NCBI GenBank assembly: GCA_028820325.1
Contig: JAPPJO010000015.1
Span: 1 to 64,000, forward strand
Length of the DNA: 64,000 nt
Direction: 5' to 3'
Source: Gammaproteobacteria bacterium
Lineage (GTDB): Bacteria > Gemmatimonadota > Gemmatimonadetes > Longimicrobiales > Gaopeijiaceae
A model generated the notes under the pieces. That model had not been told where the DNA came from. It did no database searches and saw nothing but the letters and a program-made list of their open reading frames with translations. Positions 36,975-45,701 of this stretch are shown here, in pieces. Numbering within the stretch: the stretch's first letter is position 1; every line of letters begins with the position of its first letter. The translations under genes were made by a program, and so were the position numbers.

Positions 36975-37811
36975 GTGACGACAGGGACATCGGATCGCGC
37001 GAGAGTCGACGCCCGACGCAGGAACAGCCGACGGGTCATCGTAGCTTCCATGGCCGCGTCGATCGCGATCCATGCGTTCGTTTTCTCTGTCGTCATGGTG
37101 CCATCGGCCGAGACCAGCCGGCGTGCGGGGACAGTTCCCGACTCCCCCGGCCGCCCCACGTCATCCGACGCCCCCTCGGGCATCCGGGTCATCAGAATCG
37201 TCGCCGAGCCGGTTGCCCAGCGCCGGTTGCACGAATCGGACGCGCGGCTCGAGTCTCCCGAACCTGCGACCGAGCAACCCGTGGCGGAGCCTTCCGCGCC
37301 CGAAATGGAGTATGCGGCCGAGACAATCGAAGGCGAGCCGTCGCGACCTGACCGGATCGAACCCGCCGCCCGGCTCAGGCCCCGTTTCACCAATCCCGCG
37401 CTCTGGCGGGAGATCCGGGGCGCTCGAGCCGATACGGAATGGACGAGCGGCATGCTCTTGCGCGACCGCGTCGAGGGACGCGAATCACGATACACACCGC
37501 CCGACGCCTGGGCGTTCGACACATGGACGACTCAAGACGCGGGCGGACGGCTCTGGGGCGTCGCCCCAGGCAGCATCTACCTCGCCGGGTTCGGCATACG
37601 CACCTGTGGCGGACGCTTCGACGCCTCGAACTGCGGGTTCGGCCTGCCTGGCTGGAAGCGACGGCAATACCAGCGCTCCCTCCAGACCGCAATTGAAATC
37701 GAGAACCAGCAACGCTGGCGGGGCATCATGGAACGCAACCGCGCCATCCGTGAACGGCGCGGCGCGGAACGCCATCCAAGAACGGACTCCATCCCCGGTC
37801 ATTCGCGATGA
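36975..37811 (+). CDS. Unknown membrane-anchored protein with TonB-like N-terminus
   Basis: I do not recognise this family. The protein of about 278 residues has a basic N-terminus and one membrane helix (IVASMAASIAIHAFVFSVVM) like the SxxxHxxx anchor of TonB/ExbD-linked proteins. A proline/glutamate-rich stretch follows (SPEPATEQPVAEPSAPEMEY). The C-terminal part contains RFTNPALWREIRGA, then an aromatic region and a final basic helix with many Arg residues. It has no TonB C-terminal YP motif. GTG at 36975 is my choice of start; GTG at 36912 is possible. A periplasmic role linked to envelope proteins is a guess. Confidence 0.55.
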   Translation: MTTGTSDRARVDARRRNSRRVIVASMAASIAIHAFVFSVVMVPSAETSRRAGTVPDSPGRPTSSDAPSGIRVIRIVAEPVAQRRLHESDARLESPEPATEQPVAEPSAPEMEYAAETIEGEPSRPDRIEPAARLRPRFTNPALWREIRGARADTEWTSGMLLRDRVEGRESRYTPPDAWAFDTWTTQDAGGRLWGVAPGSIYLAGFGIRTCGGRFDASNCGFGLPGWKRRQYQRSLQTAIEIENQQRWRGIMERNRAIRERRGAERHPRTDSIPGHSR

Positions 37812-37854
37812 CGATTGACATGCGACAGCGGCACGAGTGGCGCGTCCTCAACGA

Positions 37855-37923
37855 CAGAAACGGCACGATATCAGCGTCAGAAATGGCAACAACGGGGCGT
37901 CAGAAACGGCGCAGGCGGAGCCC
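37855..37923. repeat. Three degenerate 23-bp tandem units
   Basis: CAGAAA recurs at 37855, 37878 and 37901, exactly 23 bp apart, each followed by a GGC two bases on (CAGAAACGGC, CAGAAATGGC, CAGAAACGGC). The rest of each unit is divergent, apart from a shared GCGT at the end of the first two. It sits between the convergent ends of the genes at 36975 and 37974. No function is apparent. Confidence 0.4.
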
Positions 37924-37943
37924 CGCGTTTCGGCTGAAACGCG
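37924..37943. terminator. Palindrome CGCGTTTCGGCTGAAACGCG between convergent genes
   Basis: Arms CGCGTTTC and GAAACGCG are perfectly complementary, with a GGCT loop. It lies 113 bp after one stop and 31 bp before the convergent tmpB stop. There is no T run, so termination is only suggested. The sequence is one base away from the palindrome shared by 11344-11370 and 14283-14309. Confidence 0.45.
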
Positions 37944-37973
37944 ATTGGGCTCTCGGATCCCGAAGCCGTTCCG

Positions 37974-38570
37974 TCAGGAACCCTCCCTCGGGGCGCGGCT
38001 GAACGGTTCGCGGGCGAACACCCGGCGCACCATCGGCTCGAAGAACTCGAGCGGCAGGGTGTCGTAGTCGGGATCGAACGCGCACTGGTCCCAGCGGTGG
38101 CAGAAGTCCACGGCGTCCTGATACCAGGGATGGTCGCGGTACTTGTCGCGCGCGTTGCGGTCGCCGCCCACGTGATGGGCGTAGTAGTAGTACTGGAACA
38201 GGCCGTGGTGCCGGACGATCCAGTACGTCCGCTCGGTCACGTAGGGACGCAGCAGCAGCGCGGCCAGCTCGCCGTGGCTGTGCGGGGCCATCAGGTCGTC
38301 GATGTCGTGCAGGAGCGCCGCCACCACCAGCTCCTCCTCCGCTCCGTCGCGATGGGCGCGGGTCGCGGTCTGCAGAGAATGCTCCAGCCGATCGACCTGG
38401 TAGCCGGCGAGCGAACCGGATAGCTCGCGGAGGTGCGCCAGCACCCGGTCGGCGGTGCCGGCGGCGAACTCCTCCTCGAGGTGCGCGAGCAACTCGTAGT
38501 CCTCGCGGGTCCCGTCCGCCATGCTGGTGAAGCTCACCATGCGGCCGCCGCGCCTTGCCGGATCGTCCAT
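37974..38570 (-). CDS. tmpB: HD-domain mixed-valent di-iron oxygenase, TmpB/PhnZ-like
   Basis: This protein of about 198 residues has an HD domain. The first ligand block RLEHSLQTATRA (His64) and VAALLHDIDDL (His88-Asp89) match PhnZ/TmpB closely. HSHGELAALLL, RHHGLFQYYYYAHHVGGDRN and FCHRWDQCAFDPDYDTLPLE follow. PhnZ and TmpB cut the C-P bond of 1-hydroxyphosphonates; TmpB acts on 1-hydroxy-2-trimethylaminoethylphosphonate to give glycine betaine and phosphate. The specific call rests on the divergent neighbour, a TmpA-like dioxygenase. ATG 38570 is used; GTG 38579 or internal ATGs at 38540 and 38522 are possible. A more general HD hydrolase cannot be excluded. Confidence 0.68.
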   Translation of the reverse strand: MDDPARRGGRMVSFTSMADGTREDYELLAHLEEEFAAGTADRVLAHLRELSGSLAGYQVDRLEHSLQTATRAHRDGAEEELVVAALLHDIDDLMAPHSHGELAALLLRPYVTERTYWIVRHHGLFQYYYYAHHVGGDRNARDKYRDHPWYQDAVDFCHRWDQCAFDPDYDTLPLEFFEPMVRRVFAREPFSRAPREGS

Positions 38571-38631
38571 GCCTGTCACGCTCGCAAGTGAGGGTGCGTC
38601 GCCCCGCAGCGTGCGCCTGCGCCGAGAGATG

Positions 38632-38666
38632 TGTCAAGGACGGGCGCGCGGCGTCGGCGGTTGACA
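38632..38666. promoter_or_regulatory. Divergent TGTCAA/TTGACA pair between tmpB and tmpA
   Basis: TGTCAA (38632-38637) and TTGACA (38661-38666) form an inverted pair with 23 bp between. Each reads as a perfect -35 hexamer pointing at the gene on its side: TTGACA faces tmpA (+), and its complement faces tmpB (-). On the plus side TCAGAT at 38685 is a weak -10 with an 18-bp spacer. Alternatively the pair could be one operator. Confidence 0.35.
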
Positions 38667-38734
38667 CGCGCCATGCAGGGGGAGTCAGATAGTCCCTGGC
38701 GTCAGGCAGTCACAACGGACCCGGAGGATCGACC

Positions 38735-39850
38735 ATGCAGCACTCGATCAGCAGCGTCAGCCCGAATGCCGGCGCCTTGGCCGCGGTCTGGAGCAGCGGC
38801 GAACGGACCGAGCTTCCGTACCTCTGGCTGCGCGACAACTGCGGATGCAGCGAGTGCCGCGTCGTGCAGACCACGGAGAAGCGGTTCCACATCTTCGAGG
38901 TCGCCAGCGACCTGAGACCGCTTCAGGTCGGCATCGAACGCGCCGAATCCGGGGACGAGGCGATCTCCATCGCCTGGCCGGACGGGCACCAGACCCGCTA
39001 CCGGGCGAGCGAGATCCACGGCCTGCTGAGCCAGCCTCGCTCCGAGCTGCGCTACTGGGATGGCCGGTTCCAGCCGCGACAGTTCGACTATGCACGGTTC
39101 CTGGCGAGCGACCAGGCGGCGGCGGAGCTGATCGAGGAGTTTCTCCGGACCGGGGTCTGCGTGCTCGTCGACGCTCCCGCCGAACCGGATTCGTCCGAGC
39201 AGCTCGCGACCCGCCTGGGCCCGGTCCGCGAGGTGCTGTTCGAGCGCATCCACAACGTCAAGGTCGATCCGAAGGGGTACAACATCGCGCACACGGGCCT
39301 GGCCGTCGCGCCACACAACGACTTCACCAGCTACACCTGGCCGCCGAGCGTACAGGCCCTGCACATGCTGGTGAACGAGTGTGACGGCGGCGAGTCCATA
39401 GTCGTGGACGGCTTCGGGCTGCTCCACGAGCTGCGCAGTGATTCCCCCGACAAGTTCGATGCGCTGTGCGCGGTACCGGTCCCGTTCCGCATCTTCAGCG
39501 AGCGATACGAAGTCTACGCCGCCAACCCCATGGTCGAGCTGGACAGCGCCGGCGAGGTCAGGATGATGCGCTTCAACACCGCGCAAATGCAGGCGGTCCC
39601 CCTATCGGAGCCGCGGCTGAGCGACTTCTACGACGCCTATCACGAGCTGTCCAGGCGCGTCAACGACGTCAGCGCGCAGGTGACCTTCCGGTTGGAGGGG
39701 GGACAGGTGCTGCTGTGCGCCGGGCACCGCGTGCTGCACGGTCGCACCGCGCTCCGTTCGAATGGGCAACGGCACCTCCAGGACGCCTACTTCGAGCACG
39801 ACAACGCGCGCACCCACCTCAGGTGGCTGCGCCTCAGCGGGCGGATCTGA
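38735..39850 (+). CDS. tmpA: Gamma-butyrobetaine dioxygenase-like 2-OG/Fe(II) oxygenase, TmpA-like
   Basis: This 371-residue enzyme has an N-terminal DUF971 domain with the zinc site LWLRDNCGCSECR (C36, C38, C41, with H95 as the likely fourth ligand), and a TauD-type catalytic domain. Iron ligands are H194 and D196 in PHNDFTSY and H335 in VLHGR, whose Arg337 would bind 2-oxoglutarate. This layout is that of gamma-butyrobetaine hydroxylase and of TmpA, which hydroxylates 2-trimethylaminoethylphosphonate. The divergent HD gene at 37974 favours TmpA over carnitine synthesis, and no carnitine genes are nearby. It has a GGAGGATCGACC ribosome site. Substrate assignment is inference from pairing. 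Confidence 0.75.
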   Translation: MQHSISSVSPNAGALAAVWSSGERTELPYLWLRDNCGCSECRVVQTTEKRFHIFEVASDLRPLQVGIERAESGDEAISIAWPDGHQTRYRASEIHGLLSQPRSELRYWDGRFQPRQFDYARFLASDQAAAELIEEFLRTGVCVLVDAPAEPDSSEQLATRLGPVREVLFERIHNVKVDPKGYNIAHTGLAVAPHNDFTSYTWPPSVQALHMLVNECDGGESIVVDGFGLLHELRSDSPDKFDALCAVPVPFRIFSERYEVYAANPMVELDSAGEVRMMRFNTAQMQAVPLSEPRLSDFYDAYHELSRRVNDVSAQVTFRLEGGQVLLCAGHRVLHGRTALRSNGQRHLQDAYFEHDNARTHLRWLRLSGRI

Positions 39851-39863
39851 AGGCGGCAGGCCC

Positions 39864-40775
39864 TTGGCATCGGATGAAACGCCATCTCCTGCTGGCACGC
39901 GGGCTCGGACCGCGCTCCGCGACTTGGCCCTCGGCGCCTCGGTGGAGATACTCCCGGGCCAACTGCCGTCTCCGGAAGTCCTCGCCAGCCACCTTCCGCG
40001 CGGGACCTCCGTCTACATACCGTACCCCCCGAAGGGCCGGTGGCCGGACACGGTCGCCGCCTGCGAACAGGCGCTGGCGGCGGGAATGAAGCCGGTGCCG
40101 CACCTGCCGGCGCGATCGGTGCGCAGCGCGGGCGAGCTCGACGACTGGCTGGCCGGCGTGGTGGAGAGAGGGGTGGACGCCGTGATGCTGATGGCCGGAG
40201 ACCGCGCGACGCCCACCGGCCCCTACCCCGATACGCCGGCCCTGCTCGACTCCGGGCTCCTGGCCGAGCACGGTCTGCGGCGGCTCGGCGTCACCTCGTA
40301 TCCGGAGGGGCATCCCCTGATCGCCCGGGCCGATCTGGATGAAGCACTCCGGCGCAAGAGGGAATACGCGCGGGCAACGGGTGCTGAGCTGTGGATCGTG
40401 ACGCAGTTCGTGTTCTCGCCCTCCCCGGTGCTCGCCTGGCTGGCGCGGATGCGGGACGCGGGTTGCACGCTGCCGGTTCGCATCGGGCTGCCCGGACCGG
40501 TCGCACTGGGCGCGCTGATCGGTTACGCGGTCCGCTCCGGCGTCGTGGCGTCGGCACGGGCGCTGAAGCGCAAGCCCGGCATCGCGCGGCTGGCGGGCAG
40601 ATGGTCACCCACTCCAATCGCGCTGGCGCTGGCTCGGCACCTGGCCGATCGCGAGGACACGGCTTCCCTGGACATTCATTTGTTTACCTTCGGGGGATTC
40701 GCGGACGCCGCCGAATGGCTGTCGAACCTGCGGAAGCTCGACGAACTGGCGGTTTGTCCGCCAGAAACGAGTTGA
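39864..40775 (+). CDS. Methylenetetrahydrofolate reductase-like protein
   Basis: This protein of about 303 residues has the MetF-type barrel: VEILPGQ at the first strand (the Glu position), KPVPHLPARSVRSAGELDDW, AVMLMAGDRATPTGPYPDTP (the FAD-contacting Asp region), LGVTSYPEGHPLI, LRRKREYARATGAELWIVTQ and a late hairpin. In the usual enzyme the equivalent blocks are HLTC, LRGD, YPE-HP and K-GA-TQ, so the fold assignment is good, although sequence is diverged and it may not be the housekeeping MetF. TTG at 39864 follows AAGGCGGCAGG and lies 13 bp after tmpA. With glycine betaine as the pathway product, it may handle methyl or methylene groups on folate. Confidence 0.7.
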   Translation: MASDETPSPAGTRARTALRDLALGASVEILPGQLPSPEVLASHLPRGTSVYIPYPPKGRWPDTVAACEQALAAGMKPVPHLPARSVRSAGELDDWLAGVVERGVDAVMLMAGDRATPTGPYPDTPALLDSGLLAEHGLRRLGVTSYPEGHPLIARADLDEALRRKREYARATGAELWIVTQFVFSPSPVLAWLARMRDAGCTLPVRIGLPGPVALGALIGYAVRSGVVASARALKRKPGIARLAGRWSPTPIALALARHLADREDTASLDIHLFTFGGFADAAEWLSNLRKLDELAVCPPETS

Positions 40776-40814
40776 TCTGGCACACAAAAAGAGGGCCCTG
40801 ACAGGAGGTATTCC

Positions 40815-42278
40815 ATGCGGCGTCGGACAAACACCTTTCTGATCGGTGCGGGCATCGCCGCCGCGCTCGCAGGCTGCGCCCCCATGGGCGACGCGCCCGC
40901 CAGAGACGAGGCGACGGCTGCCCGCGTCGACGCCATCTTCGCCGACTACGCCAGCGAGGCGGGTCCCGGCTGCTCCATGGGCGTTATCCAGGACGGCCGC
41001 CTGATCCACGCCACGGGCTACGGGACCGCCAATCTCGACCACGGCATCCCCAACGGGCCCGCGACCATCTTCCGCACAGGCTCGGTTTCGAAGCAGTTCA
41101 CGGCCGGCGCGATCGCCCTGCTGGCCGTCCGGGGCGACCTGGAGCTGGACGCGCCCGTGCAGCGCTACATCCCGGAGTTCCCCGACTATCCCGACCCTCC
41201 CACCGTCCGGCATCTGGTTCACCACACCTCGGGCGTGCGCGACTACATCGTGCTCATGTCCCTGGCAGGCAACCGGAGCGAGGACTTCTACACCAACCAG
41301 GAGGTTCTCGACGCCATCAACCGGCAGCGCGAACTCAATTTCGAGCCCGGCGCCGAGTACCTGTACAGCAACGCCGGCTACTTCCTGCTCGGCGAGATCG
41401 TGGCCAGGGTCTCGGGACGGAGCCTGCGCGAGTTCGCGGAGAGCGAGTTCTTCGACCCCCTGGGCATGACCCATACCCACTTCCACGACGACCACAACGA
41501 GATCGTGCCCAACCGCGCCATCGGCTACGCCCCCACCGGCGACGGCTTCCGCATCAACGTGACCACGCTCGACATGGTGGGCGACGGCGGCGTCTTCACC
41601 TCGGTGGAGGAGTGGGTCGCATGGGACCGCAACCTCACCGAGGGCACCGTGGGCGGGCCCGAATGGGTGGCGCTCATGCACGAGCGGGGTGTGCTCAACT
41701 CCGGTGACACCATCCCCTACGCCTTCGGCATCTCGCACGGCGAACACCGGGGGCTGGCGACGGTCGGCCACACCGGCTCGTGGGTCGGCTACCGGGCGGC
41801 GATGTCGCACTATCCGGAGGCGGGCTACTCGTTCGTGGCGTTCTGCAACCGGTCGGCCATCGCCCCCGCGACGCTCATCGCGAGCACGGCCGAGATCTAC
41901 CTGGAAGACCGGATGGAGCCGGTGGAGGGCGAGGAAGCCGAGGTGGCCGAGGAGGAGGCACCCGCGGAGGCAACGGGCGACGCAGACTCGCCGGATGAGC
42001 CCGACCTCGACATCCCCAACCGCGCGCACTACGCCGGATCCTTCTACAGCCCCGAACTGGACACCACCTATTGGATTGTCGAGGAAGGCGATGACGGCCT
42101 CACGCTCCACGTCGGCCGGCTCGATCCGGCCGCGTTGATGGCCGAGTCCGAAGGGGTGCTCACCAGCGAGCGGGGGTGGACTCTCCGGCTCTCGCAACTG
42201 GTCGACACCCGCTACCAGGCGATGATGGTCGACGCGGGCCGGGTCCAGAACCTCCGGTTCGCGCTCGTGGAGGGATGA
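40815..42278 (+). CDS. Beta-lactamase-fold serine hydrolase, lipoprotein
   Basis: This 487-residue exported enzyme has a lipoprotein signal ending LAGC (about residue 17). The penicillin-binding fold motifs are SVSKQF (catalytic Ser and Lys of SxxK), YSNAGY (YxN) and HTGSW (HxG replacing KTG), which place it with class C-like esterases and peptidases (Pfam Beta-lactamase). A proline/glutamate-rich linker (EVAEEEAPAEATGDADSP) separates a C-terminal beta-rich domain. Likely roles are peptidase or esterase in the periplasm, not antibiotic resistance as such. One base separates it from the TonB receptor gene, so they are co-transcribed. It has an ACAGGAGG site. Confidence 0.85.
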   Translation: MRRRTNTFLIGAGIAAALAGCAPMGDAPARDEATAARVDAIFADYASEAGPGCSMGVIQDGRLIHATGYGTANLDHGIPNGPATIFRTGSVSKQFTAGAIALLAVRGDLELDAPVQRYIPEFPDYPDPPTVRHLVHHTSGVRDYIVLMSLAGNRSEDFYTNQEVLDAINRQRELNFEPGAEYLYSNAGYFLLGEIVARVSGRSLREFAESEFFDPLGMTHTHFHDDHNEIVPNRAIGYAPTGDGFRINVTTLDMVGDGGVFTSVEEWVAWDRNLTEGTVGGPEWVALMHERGVLNSGDTIPYAFGISHGEHRGLATVGHTGSWVGYRAAMSHYPEAGYSFVAFCNRSAIAPATLIASTAEIYLEDRMEPVEGEEAEVAEEEAPAEATGDADSPDEPDLDIPNRAHYAGSFYSPELDTTYWIVEEGDDGLTLHVGRLDPAALMAESEGVLTSERGWTLRLSQLVDTRYQAMMVDAGRVQNLRFALVEG

Positions 42279-42279
42279 C

Positions 42280-44622
42280 GTGGAAAGAATGTGCGCGCGA
42301 TTCGCGACGGGGATGCCGATCCTGCTTTCGCTCCTCGCCTTCACTGCACCTCTTCCCGTCTTCGCACAGGCCAGTCAGCTCAGCGGTCGGGTCCGGTCTG
42401 AGGACGGCCGTCCCGTCGAAGGCGCGCTGGCGGAGGTCAACCCGGTTTCGGACTCGACGCGGGTCGAATACACCCTCGCGGATGAGCTGGGCTTCTTCGC
42501 CTTACGCGATCTGGAGCCGGGCGCCTACGTGCTCAGGGTGACCCGAATCGGCTTCCAGGAATACCGGGAACAGGTGAGCGTCGAGGCGGACGTGACCGAG
42601 GTCGAGGTCGTGATGGCGGCCCAGGCGATCTTGGTCGGAGGCATTACCGTGGAGGCCGAGCGCAGCCGCGCCAAGACCCGCTTCGAGGAGTCGGCGGGCA
42701 TCACCGTCCAGGAGATCGCGGCCGCCGACCTCAAGTCCATCCCGGTGCTGATCGAGGCGGACCCGCTGCGCGCCATCGAGGTGCTGCCGGGGGTGACGAC
42801 GGTGTCGGACTTCTCCGGATCCTTCAACGTGCGAGGCGGTTCGGCCGACCAGAACCTCATTCTCCTCGACGGAGTCCCGATCTTCAATCCGTTTCACCTG
42901 GGCAACATCTTCTCCGTGTTCAACGCGGATATGGTGGACCGCGTCGAGCTTCAGTCAGGGGGCTTTCCGGCCGAATACGGCGGGCGCGTGTCTTCGGTGT
43001 TGACGGTTGCCAGCGATGCGGGCGACGGAGATTTCGGCGTCGACGCGGGCGTCAGCCTTCTGGCGACCCGCCTTGCGATGAACGGGGCCCTTCCCGAAAG
43101 CGCCTCGCAGACACTCGGTTTCACCACGACGCGCTGGCGTGCCTCGGCCCGCCGATCGTATCTGGACGTTCTCTTCAAGCCGTGGGTCGACTTCCCGTAC
43201 CACCTGACCGACCTTCAGGGCGTCTTCGAAGGCTGGACGGCGGGAGGAAGCCGACTCCGGTTCGTCGGATACAGCGGACGCGACATTCTGGATCTTTCCG
43301 GGGTCGACGATACGCCGCTTCCGATCCGCTGGTGGTGGGGAAACGACCTTTTCGGCGGGTCATGGACGCAATCCATGGACGGGGGCGCGTCCATGGAGGT
43401 CCGCGCCTCCTTCTCGCGCTTCGGGTCCGACCTGTCCTTTCCGGAGGTCGACACCGAGTTCCAGACGGGCGTGGAGGAGGCAACCTTCGGAGCCGATCTC
43501 GAACAGCGTCCGGCATGGGCGACGCGCTGGAAGTCGGGCATGGCCGTGAAACGGGTCGCCTACGACAACGGGCTGGTCGGAGGCGGCTCCACCTTCCTGG
43601 ACCAGGAAGGCACGGGCGTCGAGGTGGCCGGCTACAGCCAGGTACACTGGGACCCCAACCCCGACTGGCTGGTGGAGGGCGGCCTGCGCCTGGACTACTG
43701 GCGCCCGAGCGCGGGGGAGACGGCGGTCACGCTTTCGCCCCGCTTCGCCTTGAGACGCTTTCTGGGAGAGAGAAACGCGGCGGTGCGTCTGGCCGTGGGC
43801 AGGTACAGCCAGTTCATCCACTCCACGCGCGACGAGGAGTTTCCGTTCGGGCTCGACACATGGATCCTGGCGGGCGTGGAGGCCCCGCGCGTCGTGTCGG
43901 ACCAGGTCCAGGTCGGAGCCGAGAGGTTCTTCGGCGACGCCGACCAGTGGTTCGCCTCGCTGGAAGGCTACTACCGGACCTTCGACGGCGTGGCCGCGGT
44001 CAACGCGGCCGAGGACCCGAACGACGCAACCGATGCTCTGGTGGCGGGTGACGGCAACGCGTACGGCGTGGACCTCTACGTGAAGCGGGACCGCGGCACC
44101 ACCACCGGGTGGCTGTCGGTCTCGTTCCTGAAAACCGTCCGAACCTTCCCGGATACGCGCGTCGGGATCGATCCCCTGCCGTTGATCACCTATCCGCCCG
44201 TCTTCGATCGCCGCCTCGAGATCGATCTCTCCCTGCGCCGGCCCCTGGGCTGGTGGGGACTGGAAGCGGGGATCAGGGCAAACTTCGGAACCGGCCTGCC
44301 GTACACGAAACCACTCGGCACCTACCGCGTCTATCGAACCCGGTTCGTGACGGGAGTCCTCGAAATCGATGACGACGACGCGGTGGTGCTGGGGCCGCGC
44401 AACGGCTCCCGCTATCCGGCCCGGCATCGGCTGGACCTCTCGCTCCGGAAGACGGTGACGAAGAGCTGGGGCACGATGACGCCCTACCTGAGCATCATCA
44501 ACGTCTACAACCAGAAGAACGTCCTGTTCTACTTCTTCGACTACCAGGCGGTGCCTCCCGCCCGGGAGGGCGTCTCGATGATCCCCTTCCTTCCCACCGT
44601 GGGTTTCGAGGTGTCGTTCTGA
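42280..44622 (+). CDS. TonB-dependent receptor with carboxypeptidase-regulatory-like N-terminus
   Basis: This 780-residue outer-membrane receptor has a signal peptide (to about residue 28, AQAS), a carboxypeptidase-regulatory-like domain at residues 30-120 (QLSGRVRSEDGRPVEGALAE), and a plug at about 130-240 (FNVRGGSADQNLILLDGVPI, VELQSGGFPAEYGGRVSSVL). The barrel that follows ends in GFEVSF with the usual terminal aromatic residue. Such receptors take up siderophores, glycans or peptides with TonB energy. GTG at 42280 is used because GGAGGG precedes it at the right distance. It is followed with a one-base overlap by a lipoprotein gene. Confidence 0.9.
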   Translation: MERMCARFATGMPILLSLLAFTAPLPVFAQASQLSGRVRSEDGRPVEGALAEVNPVSDSTRVEYTLADELGFFALRDLEPGAYVLRVTRIGFQEYREQVSVEADVTEVEVVMAAQAILVGGITVEAERSRAKTRFEESAGITVQEIAAADLKSIPVLIEADPLRAIEVLPGVTTVSDFSGSFNVRGGSADQNLILLDGVPIFNPFHLGNIFSVFNADMVDRVELQSGGFPAEYGGRVSSVLTVASDAGDGDFGVDAGVSLLATRLAMNGALPESASQTLGFTTTRWRASARRSYLDVLFKPWVDFPYHLTDLQGVFEGWTAGGSRLRFVGYSGRDILDLSGVDDTPLPIRWWWGNDLFGGSWTQSMDGGASMEVRASFSRFGSDLSFPEVDTEFQTGVEEATFGADLEQRPAWATRWKSGMAVKRVAYDNGLVGGGSTFLDQEGTGVEVAGYSQVHWDPNPDWLVEGGLRLDYWRPSAGETAVTLSPRFALRRFLGERNAAVRLAVGRYSQFIHSTRDEEFPFGLDTWILAGVEAPRVVSDQVQVGAERFFGDADQWFASLEGYYRTFDGVAAVNAAEDPNDATDALVAGDGNAYGVDLYVKRDRGTTTGWLSVSFLKTVRTFPDTRVGIDPLPLITYPPVFDRRLEIDLSLRRPLGWWGLEAGIRANFGTGLPYTKPLGTYRVYRTRFVTGVLEIDDDDAVVLGPRNGSRYPARHRLDLSLRKTVTKSWGTMTPYLSIINVYNQKNVLFYFFDYQAVPPAREGVSMIPFLPTVGFEVSF

Positions 44623-45665
44623 TGATGGCCTCAGAGCGAGGGCGGAGGATTTGGCGGCGGTTCCGCAGGCCGGGCGCCTTTCGGTCTTCGGCCGCGAGTG
44701 TCGTCACCGCCGCCGTCGCGTTGCTCGCGGCCTGCGAGCTCACCGAGGTCACGATCGCCGAATCGGATGACGTGGTGATCTCGGAGACGCAGTTGACCGT
44801 CAACCTTCACGACGACGGGGGGACATCCCTCGCCGTGTACAGCTATCTGCACCGCACGCTGAGCGCCGCGCGCCCGGACGAGGTGGAAGGCGCCATGGTG
44901 CGCGTGTCGGGGGAATCGGGGGCGACCGTGCAGCTCGAGGCAGCGGACAGCGGGGGTGTGTGTCTCTATCGGCCGGAGCCCGACGATGACAACGACGACG
45001 ATCCCTTCCGGGAAATCGGATCGTGCTACCGGGCCAGCGTCTCTCCATCGCCCTTCTCTCCGGGCGAGGTTCTGGAACTCGAAGTACTTCTCCCCGAAGG
45101 CGGGACCTTGACCGGGGCGAGCCGGATACCCTCCGCCTTCGACTTCATCGGCCTCACGCACGAGGACGGGTACTGCCGCCTGGAACCCGACACCAACTAC
45201 CGCTTCAACTGGACGGAGGCGGCGGGCACCTGGTCGTATCTCTCCGACGCCTGGATCGAGGGATTGCCGCAGGCGCTGGCGGGCCGCGACGTGGAAGCAC
45301 CCGACTCGCTGTACCTGACCGGGTTTGCGATCGGACAGGACGACACCGATGTCCTCTTCCCAGGGGAATACGGGCTGTTCGACCTGGGCGAGGGTGCCGA
45401 TACCGATCTCCTCCGCATTCTAGACGACGGCCTCCCTGGCGGCGCCTGGGCAAGGGTTGGATTCGCCGCCACCGACCGGAACTGGGTGAACTGGGCACGG
45501 GGCGGAAACTTCAATCCCTCGGGGATCATCCGCATCCCCTCCGTGTTCGGAGATGGGACCGGCTTCTTCGGCACGGCAACGCAGCGGGTGCTCGACGTCC
45601 GAGCTGGCGCGGGCGGCGAGGGGATGCCGCCGCTGTGCGGACCTGCAGAACCTCCGGAGTCCTGA
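44622..45665 (+). CDS. DUF4249-like lipoprotein, receptor partner
   Basis: This 347-residue protein has a basic N-terminus, a hydrophobic segment and lipobox LAAC (about residue 38). The mature part is rich in beta strands and starts in the manner of DUF4249 proteins found beside TonB receptors (VVISETQLTVNLHDDGGTSL then AVYSYLHRTL), with GAMVRVSGESGATVQL. Two cysteine-bearing segments (GGVCLYRPEP, GSCYRASVSP) may form disulfides. Its ATG overlaps the TonB-receptor stop by one base, strong evidence for a functional pairing such as substrate capture at the outer membrane. The DUF4249 link is by layout and style, not a firm domain match. Confidence 0.65.
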   Translation: MMASERGRRIWRRFRRPGAFRSSAASVVTAAVALLAACELTEVTIAESDDVVISETQLTVNLHDDGGTSLAVYSYLHRTLSAARPDEVEGAMVRVSGESGATVQLEAADSGGVCLYRPEPDDDNDDDPFREIGSCYRASVSPSPFSPGEVLELEVLLPEGGTLTGASRIPSAFDFIGLTHEDGYCRLEPDTNYRFNWTEAAGTWSYLSDAWIEGLPQALAGRDVEAPDSLYLTGFAIGQDDTDVLFPGEYGLFDLGEGADTDLLRILDDGLPGGAWARVGFAATDRNWVNWARGGNFNPSGIIRIPSVFGDGTGFFGTATQRVLDVRAGAGGEGMPPLCGPAEPPES

Positions 45666-45701
45666 GAAGCGCGGAGGACGGGGCTCGGGGCTTGGCGTCC
45701 C

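Noticed and set aside
38735..39850. Carnitine-synthesis gamma-butyrobetaine hydroxylase
   Set aside because: No other carnitine genes are in the window, and the divergent PhnZ/TmpB-like HD gene gives a better explanation. It remains possible.
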